Source: Pelomonas asaccharophilus_A (lineage in GTDB: Bacteria > Pseudomonadota > Gammaproteobacteria > Burkholderiales > Burkholderiaceae_C). From it: a stretch of DNA of 64,000 nt. Under the pieces are notes generated by a model. That model searched no databases and was not told the origin of the DNA. It was given only the letters and a program-made list of their open reading frames with translations. The stretch covers positions 310,001-374,000 of the forward strand of contig NZ_JAVDXV010000006.1 of NCBI RefSeq assembly GCF_031458115.1, given 5' to 3'. Shown piece by piece: positions 24,174-32,799 of the stretch. Each line of letters starts with the position of its first letter. Position 1 is the first letter of the stretch. A program made the position numbers and the translations under genes.

Positions 24174-26140
24174 GTGTCGTTGTTCTGGGGCAGGACCGGG
24201 GTTCGCAGGGCGTCGAGTATGGCGCCGGCCAGCACGCGCATGTCGATGGGCTTGGCAACATAGCGCTGGAAGCCTGCGGCCAGCCCGGCCTGGCGGTCGG
24301 GCAGCATCGCGAACGCGGTCAGCGCCACGGCGGGCAGCGCGGCCGTGGCGGGCTGGGCGCGCACGCGGCGCACCAGTGACAGCCCGTCCATCTCGGGCAT
24401 GCCGATGTCGGACACCAGCACGTCGAAGCGCTGGTGCGCCAGCAGCGCCAGGGCCTCGGCGGCGCTGCCTGCCGCGGTGACATCGGCCCCCAGCTCGCGC
24501 AGCGCGGCCTGGCCCACGTCGCGGGCATCCTGCTCGTCGTCCACCAACAGCACGCGCAGGCCGGCCAGCGACGGCAGGTTGGCTTCGGTCGAGGGCAGCG
24601 CCGGAGACGTGGGCCGGCTGGCCGGCGGGGGCGCCACGGGCAGGCGCACCTCGAAGCGCGAGCCCTGGTCCGCCCCTTCGCTGTGGGCCGAGATGCGCCC
24701 ACCATGCAGTTCCACGATGGCGCGCGCGATGGCCAGCCCCAGCCCCAGGCCGCCGGCCTTGCGGGTGCTGGAGCTGTCCTCCTGGCGCAGCCGGTCGAAC
24801 ACATGCGGCAGGAACTCGGGCGAGATGCCGCGGCCGTTGTCCTGCACGCACAGCACCACCATGTCGCCGTCCAGCCGCGTCGACACATCGACACGGCCGC
24901 CATCCAGGCTGAACTTCAGCGCGTTGCCCACCAGGTTGGCGATGACCTGGGCCAGCCGCTGCGCATCGCCCGACACCCACAGCACGCCGCCGCCGGCGCA
25001 GTCCAGCGCGATGCGGCGCCCCTGCGCCGCATGCACATGCGACAGCAGCGCCTCGGCCATCAGCGCGCTGAGGTCCAGCACCTGCTGCTGCAGCTGCAGC
25101 TTGCCGGCCTGCACGGCGCTCATGTCCAGCAGGTCGTTGATCATGCGGGTCTGCAGCTGGGCGTTGCGGCGTATCACCAGCGCGGCCTTGGCCAGCAGTT
25201 CGTCCCCGCCGCCGCGCTTCTCCAGCACGTCGGCCCAACCGGTGATGGCACTCAGCGGCGAGCGCAGCTCATGCGACAGCACAGCCAGGAACTGGTCCTT
25301 CAGCTCGTTGCTGCGCTCGGCCTCTTCTTTGGCCTGGCGCAGCTGCAGCGAGGCGTTGTAAGTGGCGGTCCCGTCGCGCACGATCTTGGAGAAGCCGTTG
25401 TGCTCACCGGTCGCGCTGTACAGCGGCGTCAGCACGCCCTCGGCGCGCAGCCGGCTGCCGTCCTGCCGCATCAGCCAGCGGTCGTCGCGCGCCGAGCCGG
25501 CGGCCAGAGCGGTGGCCATCTCGCGCGCCAGCGCGCCTGCCACGCGGTCCTCGGGCGTGAACAACATCTCGGCCGACTGGCCACGCACCTCGTCCAGCGA
25601 GTGGCCGAAGATGCCGGCGGCTGCGCGGTTCCAGTCGCGGATCAGGCCGTCGCGGTCCAGCAGGATGACGGCGTAGTCCTGCAGCGAGTCGACGACGCGC
25701 GCGTACAGCGCGTCGGCCTCCCGCAACTGCGCCTGGGCCTGCTTCTGAGCCTCGCGCTGCGCCACCTCGCGCAACGCGCGCTCGATGACCAGCGGCAGCC
25801 GCGTGAGGCGCCCCTTCATCACGTAGTCGGTGGCGCCTCGCTTGAGCAGCTCGACGAGGTTCTCCTCGCCGATGACGCCCGACACGAAGATGAACGGCGT
25901 CAGCGGCGCAACGGCGCGGGCGTGATCCAGCGCCTCCGCGCCATTGAAGTCGGGCAGCTGGTAATCGGACAGGATGAGGTCGAAGCGCTCGCGCGCCAGC
26001 GCCTGCGTGAAGTCGGCCTCGTCCTGCACCCAGGTACAGCGCACCTGCGGATAGGCGATCTCCAGCGACGCGCGCAGCAGCTCGGCGTCGAACGCCGAGT
26101 CCTCCAGCAGCAGCAGGCTCAGGGCGTCGTCATCACTCAT
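24170..26140 (-). CDS. Hybrid histidine kinase: receiver-PAS-kinase-receiver
   Basis: 656-residue signalling protein. An N-terminal receiver (about 8-125; phospho-acceptor in DLILSDYQLPDFNG) is followed by a PAS domain (VVDSLQDYAVILLDRDGLIRD), a HisKA domain (FLAVLSHELRSPLSAITG), an HATPase domain (LVGNALKFS, VQDNGRGI, GGLGLGLAIA) and a C-terminal receiver (VLLVDDEQDA, DVLVSDIGMPEMDG). The first receiver is of the type that takes phosphate from phytochrome kinases; this partner is inferred from its position between two bphP genes. It overlaps the preceding receiver gene by 8 bases and the next bphP by 4. Confidence 0.94.
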   Translation of the reverse strand: MSDDDALSLLLLEDSAFDAELLRASLEIAYPQVRCTWVQDEADFTQALARERFDLILSDYQLPDFNGAEALDHARAVAPLTPFIFVSGVIGEENLVELLKRGATDYVMKGRLTRLPLVIERALREVAQREAQKQAQAQLREADALYARVVDSLQDYAVILLDRDGLIRDWNRAAAGIFGHSLDEVRGQSAEMLFTPEDRVAGALAREMATALAAGSARDDRWLMRQDGSRLRAEGVLTPLYSATGEHNGFSKIVRDGTATYNASLQLRQAKEEAERSNELKDQFLAVLSHELRSPLSAITGWADVLEKRGGGDELLAKAALVIRRNAQLQTRMINDLLDMSAVQAGKLQLQQQVLDLSALMAEALLSHVHAAQGRRIALDCAGGGVLWVSGDAQRLAQVIANLVGNALKFSLDGGRVDVSTRLDGDMVVLCVQDNGRGISPEFLPHVFDRLRQEDSSSTRKAGGLGLGLAIARAIVELHGGRISAHSEGADQGSRFEVRLPVAPPPASRPTSPALPSTEANLPSLAGLRVLLVDDEQDARDVGQAALRELGADVTAAGSAAEALALLAHQRFDVLVSDIGMPEMDGLSLVRRVRAQPATAALPAVALTAFAMLPDRQAGLAAGFQRYVAKPIDMRVLAGAILDALRTPVLPQNNDT

Positions 26141-26591
26141 AGCGGCGCCCGGCGCGCAGCGAGCCGGGCGGCGGCTCGTTGAGAACCGCCCAGAACATGC
26201 CCAGGTCGGCAATGGCCGTGACGAACTGCTTGAACTCCACCGGCTTCACGACGTACGCGTTGACGCCCAGCGCGTAGCTCTGCACGACGTCCGACTCGGC
26301 CTGCGACGAGGTCAGCATGACCACGGGGATGCTCTTCAGAGTCTCGGTGGCGCGCACGGTGCGCAGCACTTCCAGGCCGTTGACCTTGGGCAGCTTCAGG
26401 TCCAGCAGCACGACCGCCGGGTTACCCTCGCTGCGGCCCGCATGGACGCCTTCGCGGTTCAGGTAGTCCAGCGCCTCGGCGCCGTCGCGCACGATGATGA
26501 CTTCATTGGCCAGCTGGCTGCGCTCCAGCGCGACCAGCGTCAGTTCGAGATCGCGGGCATCGTCCTCAACGAGCAGTATGGGTTTGAGCAT
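26133..26591 (-). CDS. Single-domain response regulator (Rcp1-like)
   Basis: 152-residue stand-alone receiver: KPILLVEDDARDLELTL (acidic pocket), phospho-acceptor D64 in VVLLDLKLPKVNG, then VVMLTSS and YVVKPVEFKQF (conserved lysine). No output domain is present, as in Rcp1-type partners of phytochromes. Start MLKPILLVEDD at 26591 lies 7 bases after the upstream bphP stop; an in-frame ATG at 26606 would overlap that stop. It likely relays phosphate from the upstream phytochrome kinase. Confidence 0.93.
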   Translation of the reverse strand: MLKPILLVEDDARDLELTLVALERSQLANEVIIVRDGAEALDYLNREGVHAGRSEGNPAVVLLDLKLPKVNGLEVLRTVRATETLKSIPVVMLTSSQAESDVVQSYALGVNAYVVKPVEFKQFVTAIADLGMFWAVLNEPPPGSLRAGRRYE

Positions 26592-26598
26592 GGTGTTG

Positions 26599-28800
26599 TT
26601 ATGCATGATGGGTTTCAGGTCGCGGCAGCACGAAGCTGAAGCGCGCCCCTCGGTCGGGGGCACCGTAGGCTTCGATGCTGCCGCCATGACGTTCGACGAT
26701 GCGCCGCACGCTGGCCAGGCCGATACCCGTTCCCTCGAAGGCCTCGGCGCGGTGCAGGCGCTGGAACACGCCGAACAGCTTGTCGACATACTTCATCTGG
26801 AAACCCACGCCGTTGTCGGTGATGGCGAGGCCCACGCCGCGCTCGTCGTCGATGACGCTGATATCGATGCGGGCGGGATTGCGCGTTCGGCTGTACTTGA
26901 CGGCATTGCTGATCAGGTTGCGCAGCGCCACCTGGATCAGCACCGGGTCGGCCCACAGCCGGGGCAGCGGCTGCTGCACGGTCCATTCGATGCGCCCGCC
27001 CGGCACGCGGCCGCCGTGCTCCTCGATCAGGTCATCCACCAGCAGTTGCGTGTCCAGCCAGCCGGACTTCAGCGCGGCGCGGCCCATACGCGAGAAGTCC
27101 AGCAGCGCGTCCACCAGCATGCCCGCATGCGCCGAGGCCTCCTTCACATGCGTCAGGTAGCGGCGCGCGCGGTCGCTGAGGCTGTTGCCGTCCAGCTCCA
27201 GCACGAGGTCCACGAAGCCGGCGATATGGCGCATGGGCGCGCGCAGGTCGTGCGACACGGTGTACGAGAAGGCCTCCAGCTCCTTGTTGACGCGGCCCAG
27301 CTCGCCTGCCACCTCGGCCATCTCCTCGGCGCGCCGCAGCACGATGCCGATCAGCGCGTGGCGCAGCTCCAGGGCCGCGTGCACCTCGGCCGCACGCCAC
27401 GGTGCTGAGCGGCCGCGCACATGCTCCACCCAGCTCGCGAAGCTGCGGCGCGGGTGCAGGCGGCCGTCGGCCGCCGCGGGCTTGGCCGGCTCGCCGGCCC
27501 AGGTGATGCTCTGCACGATCTCGGGCCGGAACCACACCACGTAGTGGCGGTGCAGCCGGGAGATGGAGATGGCCAGCACGCCGGCGGCCGTCATGCCCTG
27601 GCTGGCGAAAGCCGGCGCGTCGTGCGCCAGGCGGTCGGAACTGCTGACCTCGTCGATGCGATTGGCCAGCCAGCGGCCCAGCCGCAGCACGGTGTCGGCA
27701 TCCGGCGTCTCGCCGACGCGCCAGCATTGGTCGTTCAGGATGACCGCCGCACCGGCCGCCCGCACCAGCCGCAAAAGCGGGCCGGGCTCATCCACCAGGC
27801 GCTGCAGCGTGGCGTCGCTGTCCGCCATATGGGCCACGATGGACAACGTCAACTGGCGCAGTCGCGCCTGCTCGCTGACCTGCTCGTTCTCCTCCTTGGC
27901 CTCGACCTGCAGCGACAGCAACTGCCCCAGGTGCTCGCAGGCCATGCGGGTGGCGTAGGACAGCTGGCGCGGTTCATGGTTGTGGCAGGACACCAGGCCC
28001 CACAGCTCGCCGCGCACGATGATGGAGACCGACATCGACGCCAGCGTGCCCATGTTGCGCATGTACTCCAGGTGCACCGGCGACACGCTGCGCAGCTGCG
28101 CCTGCGACAGATCCAGCGACAGCGCCGCGCTGCGGCCATCGGCCAGCTGGACAGGCACCGGCTGGTAGTTGGCGTCGGGGATCAGGCGCAGATGGTTGAG
28201 CCGGTACAGCGCCCGTGCCTGTGCGGGAATGTCGGAGGCCGGAAAGTGGTGGCCCTGGTAGCTGGCATAGCCGTCATCCAGCGCCTCGGACAGGACCTCG
28301 CCATGGCCATCGCCGTCGAACCGGTAGACCAGGCAGCGCCCGAACCCGGTCAGCCGCTTCATCTCGACCGCGACGATGCGACAGACCTCGTCCACCGACG
28401 TCGCGCGCTGCATCAACGGCACGACGTGGCGGGCCAGACTGTAGATGGGCGCGCGGGCGCCTGCGTCCGCTGCCGACTCCTCCAGCTCCAGGTGCACCAG
28501 TTCGCCCAGCCGGTGGGCGGACAGATGCAGCGCCCGCCCGCCCAGCTCGCAGCCACCCAGCGACATGGCCCCCTCGCCGTCCACCAGCCGGGCCCAGTCG
28601 CCCCGCCGCGCGGCGGCAAACGCGGCCAGCGGCGCCGCCAGCTCGTCACCCAGCAGCTCGGGCCAGTTCTTGCTCCACGCGACCACGTCGCCGCCATCGG
28701 CCGCGACGCTGAGCAGCCAGCCATGCGGCTGAATCGCCCCCGGCACGCGGATGGGCTCGCTGGCGCAGCTGTCGAGGTCGGTCGCTGGCACGGCGCTCAT
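26599..28800 (-). CDS. Bacteriophytochrome histidine kinase, first copy
   Basis: 733-residue photoreceptor kinase with the same order as the other copy: PAS with attachment cysteine C12 in SCASEPIRVPGAIQPHG; GAF with FPASDIPAQARALYRLN; PHY with WAGEPAKP and RRSFASWVEHV; HisKA SYTVSHDLRAPMRHI (H517); and ATPase with LRNLISNAVKYS, ITDNGVGF and GTGIGLASVRRI. Unlike the second copy, its ATP-binding D-x-G-x-G box is canonical. It immediately follows bphO (4-base overlap), so chromophore supply and apoprotein synthesis are coupled. Confidence 0.96.
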   Translation of the reverse strand: MSAVPATDLDSCASEPIRVPGAIQPHGWLLSVAADGGDVVAWSKNWPELLGDELAAPLAAFAAARRGDWARLVDGEGAMSLGGCELGGRALHLSAHRLGELVHLELEESAADAGARAPIYSLARHVVPLMQRATSVDEVCRIVAVEMKRLTGFGRCLVYRFDGDGHGEVLSEALDDGYASYQGHHFPASDIPAQARALYRLNHLRLIPDANYQPVPVQLADGRSAALSLDLSQAQLRSVSPVHLEYMRNMGTLASMSVSIIVRGELWGLVSCHNHEPRQLSYATRMACEHLGQLLSLQVEAKEENEQVSEQARLRQLTLSIVAHMADSDATLQRLVDEPGPLLRLVRAAGAAVILNDQCWRVGETPDADTVLRLGRWLANRIDEVSSSDRLAHDAPAFASQGMTAAGVLAISISRLHRHYVVWFRPEIVQSITWAGEPAKPAAADGRLHPRRSFASWVEHVRGRSAPWRAAEVHAALELRHALIGIVLRRAEEMAEVAGELGRVNKELEAFSYTVSHDLRAPMRHIAGFVDLVLELDGNSLSDRARRYLTHVKEASAHAGMLVDALLDFSRMGRAALKSGWLDTQLLVDDLIEEHGGRVPGGRIEWTVQQPLPRLWADPVLIQVALRNLISNAVKYSRTRNPARIDISVIDDERGVGLAITDNGVGFQMKYVDKLFGVFQRLHRAEAFEGTGIGLASVRRIVERHGGSIEAYGAPDRGARFSFVLPRPETHHA

Positions 28801-29423
28801 GAGACCAGCGGCTCGAAGTGGCGGATCAGCGTCTCAAAGGTCCGTTCGGCGGCGCGGCAGGCCGCACGGCGGCGCCCGTCGTCGTCGCCCACCTCGGCCA
28901 CGGCGCGCTGGCGGAAGTCCCGCCACATCGCCCCCGTGCGCTCGCCATGGCCGTGGAAGTAGCTGGCGCCGCGCCCGGGCTCCAGCCCCAGGTCGCGCTT
29001 GAGCCAGGGCGTGATGACCTGCCCGCCCAGCGCCGAACCCTCGATGACGTACAGCGACCCGAAAGCAGCGGGCAGGCTGGCTTCCGGCAGGCAGTTCGGC
29101 ACCTCGTCGCCCGCCTTCTCCGGCGCCCCAAGGAAGGCGAGGTCGGCGGCCGCGAACGCGGCGCGGCCGCGAGCGTCCAGCCAGCCGTGCAGGCGCTCGG
29201 GCATCGCGCGCCGCACCTCGGGCTCCCAGGCGGCCAGAAAGCCGTGGAAGCCGCCGATGATGGCGCCGTAGCGCTCCAGCGCCATCGGCCCGTCCAGCCC
29301 CAGCAGGCGCTCGATGCGCTCGTGATGCGGCCGCGTCGCGGCGCGCAAGTCGCCCAGCAATCTGTCCCCCGGCATCCCTGCCGCCTCCGTGTTGCCCATT
29401 CGATGCTGCCCCGCTTCACTCAT
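28797..29423 (-). CDS. bphO: Biliverdin-producing haem oxygenase (BphO type)
   Basis: Haem oxygenase of 208 residues, which opens haem to biliverdin, the phytochrome chromophore. The proximal histidine lies in LRAATRPHHERIERLLG (H33 or H34). The distal helix region reads GSLYVIEGSALGGQVITPWL, typical of the bacterial HemO/BphO group. The role follows from the overlap with bphP. Start ATG 29423 has an AAAGA upstream; an in-frame ATG at 29399 is an alternative. Confidence 0.93.
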   Translation of the reverse strand: MSEAGQHRMGNTEAAGMPGDRLLGDLRAATRPHHERIERLLGLDGPMALERYGAIIGGFHGFLAAWEPEVRRAMPERLHGWLDARGRAAFAAADLAFLGAPEKAGDEVPNCLPEASLPAAFGSLYVIEGSALGGQVITPWLKRDLGLEPGRGASYFHGHGERTGAMWRDFRQRAVAEVGDDDGRRRAACRAAERTFETLIRHFEPLVS

Positions 29424-29674
29424 TCTTTGCGGACGGGGACACGCAAAAAGCAAGCCCGCCCAGAGGGCGCCGCCTACGGGCATGCGAGCCGCCCGCAGGC
29501 GTGCATCTGCAACATTTACCGAAATTCCTGCCGCGACCCGGAACGAAGCGCCAGCCGTGAGAAATCTCATGACGCAGTTGCGAGCGATGTATCGGTCTGT
29601 GAGACCGCCGGTTTGCACGGCAATGCATCCCTAGACTCCGCGGCTCGCGCATGGAGCGCGGAGGATGCTTGTAC
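29424..29674. promoter_or_regulatory. Divergent promoter region, bphO operon / FeeM-like gene
   Basis: The 251-base region must hold both promoters, but no convincing sigma-70 pair was found. It contains a 12-base imperfect palindrome TGAGAAATCTCA at 29558-29569 within CCGTGAG...CTCATG. A similar CGTGAgtcattTCACG lies just downstream of the FeeM-like gene at 30369-30384. Both could be operators; this is tentative. GGAGGA at 29660-29665 is the ribosome-binding site for the plus-strand gene. Confidence 0.4.
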
Positions 29675-30361
29675 ATGATCCCTGTTTACGAGACGCGGCG
29701 CCCGCCGTCGCGGGACGGCCTCGAGGCCACCCCGTTGGAATTGGACAGCGGCTTCGGCGGTCTCGACGGCGAGGCGTTCGACCTGGTCGAACGCCGCTAT
29801 AGCGACCGTGGGCTGCGCGTTACGCGCGAGCGCTACAACAGCCGCAGCCAGGATGGCGACATCGTCTGCACGGCACGCGACGGCGAACGCATCGTGGGCA
29901 CGCTGTCCGTGCGGTTCGACGGCCCCGGGGGCCTGCATGCCGACCAGCTGTTCGGCCAGGAACTGGACGACTGGCGCTCGCTGGGCTTCACGCTGTGCGA
30001 ATTCGGCGGCCTGGCCGTCGACACGCATTCGCGCGAACCCAAGCGCGTGCTCGCGCAGATCTTCCACCTGGGCTATCTGCACGCCCATCGCCGCGCGGGT
30101 TTCGACCGGCTGGTCATTGAGGTGAACCCACGCCACGTGCCCTTCTACCGACGCTGCCTGGGCCTGATGCCGGCCACCGAGGCCCGCCACAACCCGCGCG
30201 TGGACGCGCCCGCCGTGCTGATGAGCCTGGACTTCGCCAGCGTGCGCGAGCAGATCGCGCGCTGGGGCGGCCAGCCCGAGATGCTGGCCGCGGCGCGCAA
30301 CCTGTATCCGCTGGCCTGGGACGAAGCGACCGAGGCGACCATGCTGGCGCGCCTGCTCTAG
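29675..30361 (+). CDS. N-acyl amino acid synthase, FeeM-like
   Basis: 228-residue acyltransferase-fold protein resembling FeeM, which joins a fatty acyl group to an amino acid (for example tyrosine), and distantly resembling GNAT enzymes and LuxI-type synthases. Recognisable parts: TARDGERIVGTLSVRFDGPGG, LCEFGGLAVD, LAQIFHLGYLHAHRRAG and VEVNPRHVPFYRR-like HVPFYRRCLG. Start ATG 29675 is chosen because GGAGGA lies 9 bases upstream; ATG 29651 has no such site. It diverges from the phytochrome operon. Acyl donor and amino acid are unknown. Confidence 0.75.
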   Translation: MIPVYETRRPPSRDGLEATPLELDSGFGGLDGEAFDLVERRYSDRGLRVTRERYNSRSQDGDIVCTARDGERIVGTLSVRFDGPGGLHADQLFGQELDDWRSLGFTLCEFGGLAVDTHSREPKRVLAQIFHLGYLHAHRRAGFDRLVIEVNPRHVPFYRRCLGLMPATEARHNPRVDAPAVLMSLDFASVREQIARWGGQPEMLAAARNLYPLAWDEATEATMLARLL

Positions 30362-30399
30362 CGAAAACCGTGAGTCATTTCACGAGTTGCGGGCAGCAA

Positions 30400-30433
30400 A
30401 AAGCGCCTGGGCCGTGATGGCACCAGGCGCTTT
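30400..30433. terminator. Bidirectional hairpin terminator
   Basis: An 11-bp stem AAAGCGCCTGG / CCAGGCGCTTT (30400-30410 and 30423-30433) with a 12-base loop. On the minus strand it is followed by five T residues, so it best terminates the tRNA-Arg transcript. On the plus strand the stem ends in TTT followed by CC, and may also end the FeeM-like transcript. Confidence 0.8.
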
Positions 30434-30443
30434 CCATTGGACT

Positions 30444-30520
30444 TGGCCTGCCCGGAGGGACTCGAACCCCCGACCTGCTGCTTAGAAGGCAGCTGCTCTA
30501 TCCAGTTGAGCTACGGGCAG
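30444..30520 (-). tRNA. tRNA-Arg (anticodon UCU)
   Basis: 77-base tRNA on the minus strand with encoded CCA (complement of TGG at 30444-30446). Acceptor CTGCCCG pairs with CGGGCAG. The anticodon stem GCTGC/GCAGC encloses CTTCTAA, giving anticodon UCU for arginine AGA/AGG codons. The T-loop TTCGAGT is standard. Confidence 0.96.
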
Positions 30521-30536
30521 ACAGAACGCGCGATTA

Positions 30537-32516
30537 TCAGATCAACACGTTGATGATCGCGTTGCCGATGCCCATCAGCGCGGCACCGGAGATCAGGCCG
30601 GCGCAGATGGGCTCCATGCCTTCGACCCAGACGCGGTGGCCTTGGGTGCCGGGCGTCTTGTGCTTGCGGCCCATGAAGAAGAACAGCAGCGCGCCGAGGA
30701 ACATGGCCAGCACGGCCTCCGGCGGCAGCACCACGCCCAGGCCCGTGGCCACGGCGGACAGCTGGAACTTGCCCTTGCTCTTGATGCGCGCGACTTCCAT
30801 CGCGACGGCGGCCAGCGCGGCCACGCCCATGGAGATCAGCGCCGACGTCGGCAGGCCCTTCAGACCCTTGGCGATGATGTCGGCCACGCCCTTCCACTGC
30901 AGTGCAGCAGGCATCGCGAACTGGTCGGACACCAGCGTGGCGACGCTGCGCACGCCGCTGGCGTCGGGCGCCAGGAACAGCAGGTAGAACAGCGGCACGC
31001 AGAACAGCACGCCGGCCAGGTTGCCGATGATGTGGCCGATGGCCTGGTGGCGCGGCTTGCCGCCCAGCATGTAGCCGGGCTTGATGTCGGACAGCAGGTT
31101 GGCCGCGTTGGACGCGATCTCGCTCGTCATGCCGGCCGGCAGCAGGTTGGAGCCGGGGTTGGTGCGGTCGATGGCGCCCATCGTGAACTGCGTGATCTTG
31201 GACAGCGAGCCCGTCGGCGTCCACGAGGTCAGCGCCATCGAGTTCGTGCAGATGATGGTCAGCACGAAAATCAGCGGCAGCGAGATCAGCGCCAGCCAGA
31301 ACGGCACGTCGAAGAAGGCGTGCGTGACATAGCTGCCCAGCACGCTGAACACCGGCACGCCGATGTAGCTGATCCACAGCGGCACCTCGATGTCCTTCAG
31401 CAGATCGACGCCCTCGCCCTTGGTGGCCGGCGCCTTGCGCTTGAAGGCGCTCTTGAAGATCTCGGGCTTGGCGAGCAGGCCCACCAGCGCGCCGACGACC
31501 ATCATCGTCACGCCCCACCACAGCGACCACTGGTTGACGATCTCGGCGCGGTTCAGCGGCACCAGCACGCCGTTGGCGCCGATGCGCGGCGCGATGTCGC
31601 CCATCTGGATCATCATGGGCGCCAGCACGACGAAGTTGATGAAAGCGCCCAGGAAGCAGCTGGTCGCGACCGCAATGCCCATCAGGCCACCGACGCCCAG
31701 CATGGCGGCATCCAGCGTCAGGCGCAGGCCCAGCTGGCGGATGTCGGTGCCCATGATGGTGGGGATCAGCGCCGTGGTCTTGCCGGCCCAGGCGTAGTAG
31801 TAGTGGTCCAGGCGCTCGTGCAGGTGCCAGGGTTCGGTCATGCCGGCCCACTTGTCCATCATCAGGATCTTGAACTGGACCAGCTTCATCCAGCCGTCGC
31901 TGACGATGGCCTGGTACAGCGCCGTGAAGCCGCCGACGACGCCCAGCAGCTTGGCCTTGAAGACGCCCTCGCCGCCTTCGCCGTGGTACAGCGAGTCCAG
32001 CACCACGCCACAGGCGCGGCCTTCGGGGAAAGGCGCCTGGTCTTCATTGATGAAGCGGCGCTTCAGCGGGAAGGCCAGCAGCACGCCGATCATGGAAACC
32101 ACGAAGATCCACACCATCAACTGCCACCAAGTCGGGATGACGCCGGTGACCAGCATGTAAGCCGCGAGGCTGGAGAACAGCGGCGTGATGACGTAGCCGG
32201 CCGCGGTCGCGATGGACTGGGTGCAGTTGTTCTCGAGGATGGTGTAGTCCTGCGCGAAGCCGCTGGCGTGCAGCGCGCGGAACAGCGCGAAGGCCAGGAT
32301 CACCGAGGTCAGGCCCACGCCGATGGCGATGCCGGTCTTGGCGCCGATGTACAGGCCGGTGGCCGACAGGATGCCGCCCAGCAGGAAACCGGTGAAGCCG
32401 GAACGCAGCGTCAGCTGCGCCATGTCGCCACGGAAGACGTTCTTGAACCACCACTCGTCCTTTTGGGCGCGGCTCCAGGTGGCGATCTGCTCGTCGGTCA
32501 GGTGTTGAATAGCCAT
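30537..32516 (-). CDS. OPT-family oligopeptide transporter
   Basis: Polytopic membrane protein of 659 residues with about 14-16 helices, belonging to the oligopeptide transporter superfamily (proton-driven uptake of peptides or metal chelates). Typical segments: LRSGFTGFLLGGILSATGLYIG, ENNCTQSIATAAGYV (family NxCTQ-like signature), FPEGRACGVVLDSL and FLGALLFFFMGRKH near the C-terminus. It starts MAIQHLTDEQ at 32516. Flanked by two tRNA genes, it appears to be a single-gene unit; substrate unknown. Confidence 0.92.
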   Translation of the reverse strand: MAIQHLTDEQIATWSRAQKDEWWFKNVFRGDMAQLTLRSGFTGFLLGGILSATGLYIGAKTGIAIGVGLTSVILAFALFRALHASGFAQDYTILENNCTQSIATAAGYVITPLFSSLAAYMLVTGVIPTWWQLMVWIFVVSMIGVLLAFPLKRRFINEDQAPFPEGRACGVVLDSLYHGEGGEGVFKAKLLGVVGGFTALYQAIVSDGWMKLVQFKILMMDKWAGMTEPWHLHERLDHYYYAWAGKTTALIPTIMGTDIRQLGLRLTLDAAMLGVGGLMGIAVATSCFLGAFINFVVLAPMMIQMGDIAPRIGANGVLVPLNRAEIVNQWSLWWGVTMMVVGALVGLLAKPEIFKSAFKRKAPATKGEGVDLLKDIEVPLWISYIGVPVFSVLGSYVTHAFFDVPFWLALISLPLIFVLTIICTNSMALTSWTPTGSLSKITQFTMGAIDRTNPGSNLLPAGMTSEIASNAANLLSDIKPGYMLGGKPRHQAIGHIIGNLAGVLFCVPLFYLLFLAPDASGVRSVATLVSDQFAMPAALQWKGVADIIAKGLKGLPTSALISMGVAALAAVAMEVARIKSKGKFQLSAVATGLGVVLPPEAVLAMFLGALLFFFMGRKHKTPGTQGHRVWVEGMEPICAGLISGAALMGIGNAIINVLI

Positions 32517-32647
32517 GGTCTCGGGCGCGGCTTGTGGCCTTGCCGGGGTGTTGCAGCAATGCGGGCGATTCTCCCGGCCGACCGCTCGGTCGGACTTTGG
32601 GGGATGCCCCAGGGGCGAAACCCCGGGATGCGGGGCTTCACAAAGAC

Positions 32648-32683
32648 AAAACCCGCCTGCGGTCAGAGCCACAGGCGGGTTTT
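32648..32683. terminator. Hairpin terminator downstream of tRNA-Pro
   Basis: Stem AAACCCGCCTG / CAGGCGGGTTT (11 bp, arms ending at 32659 and beginning at 32672) with a 12-base loop, T-rich on both sides. It lies 3' of tRNA-Pro on the minus strand and upstream of the OPT gene. It is read as the tRNA terminator. Confidence 0.8.
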
Positions 32684-32694
32684 GAGGAAGGGTT

Positions 32695-32771
32695 TGGTCG
32701 GGGCGGCGGGATTCGAACTCGCGACCCTCTGCTCCCAAAGCAGATGCGCTACCAGGCTGCGCTACGCCCCG
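32695..32771 (-). tRNA. tRNA-Pro (anticodon UGG)
   Basis: 77-base minus-strand tRNA with encoded CCA. Acceptor CGGGGCG pairs with CGCCCCG. Anticodon stem TCTGC/GCAGA with loop TTTGGGA gives anticodon UGG. D-arm AGCGCAGCCTGGTAGCGC and T-loop TTCGAAT are canonical. Confidence 0.96.
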
Positions 32772-32799
32772 ATCAAGCCCGCCATTCTATGCCAGCGAA

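Noticed and set aside
29675..30361. FeeM-like gene as a LuxI-type homoserine-lactone synthase
   Set aside because: The fold family is related, but the FeeM-specific segments fit better and no LuxR-type gene is adjacent.
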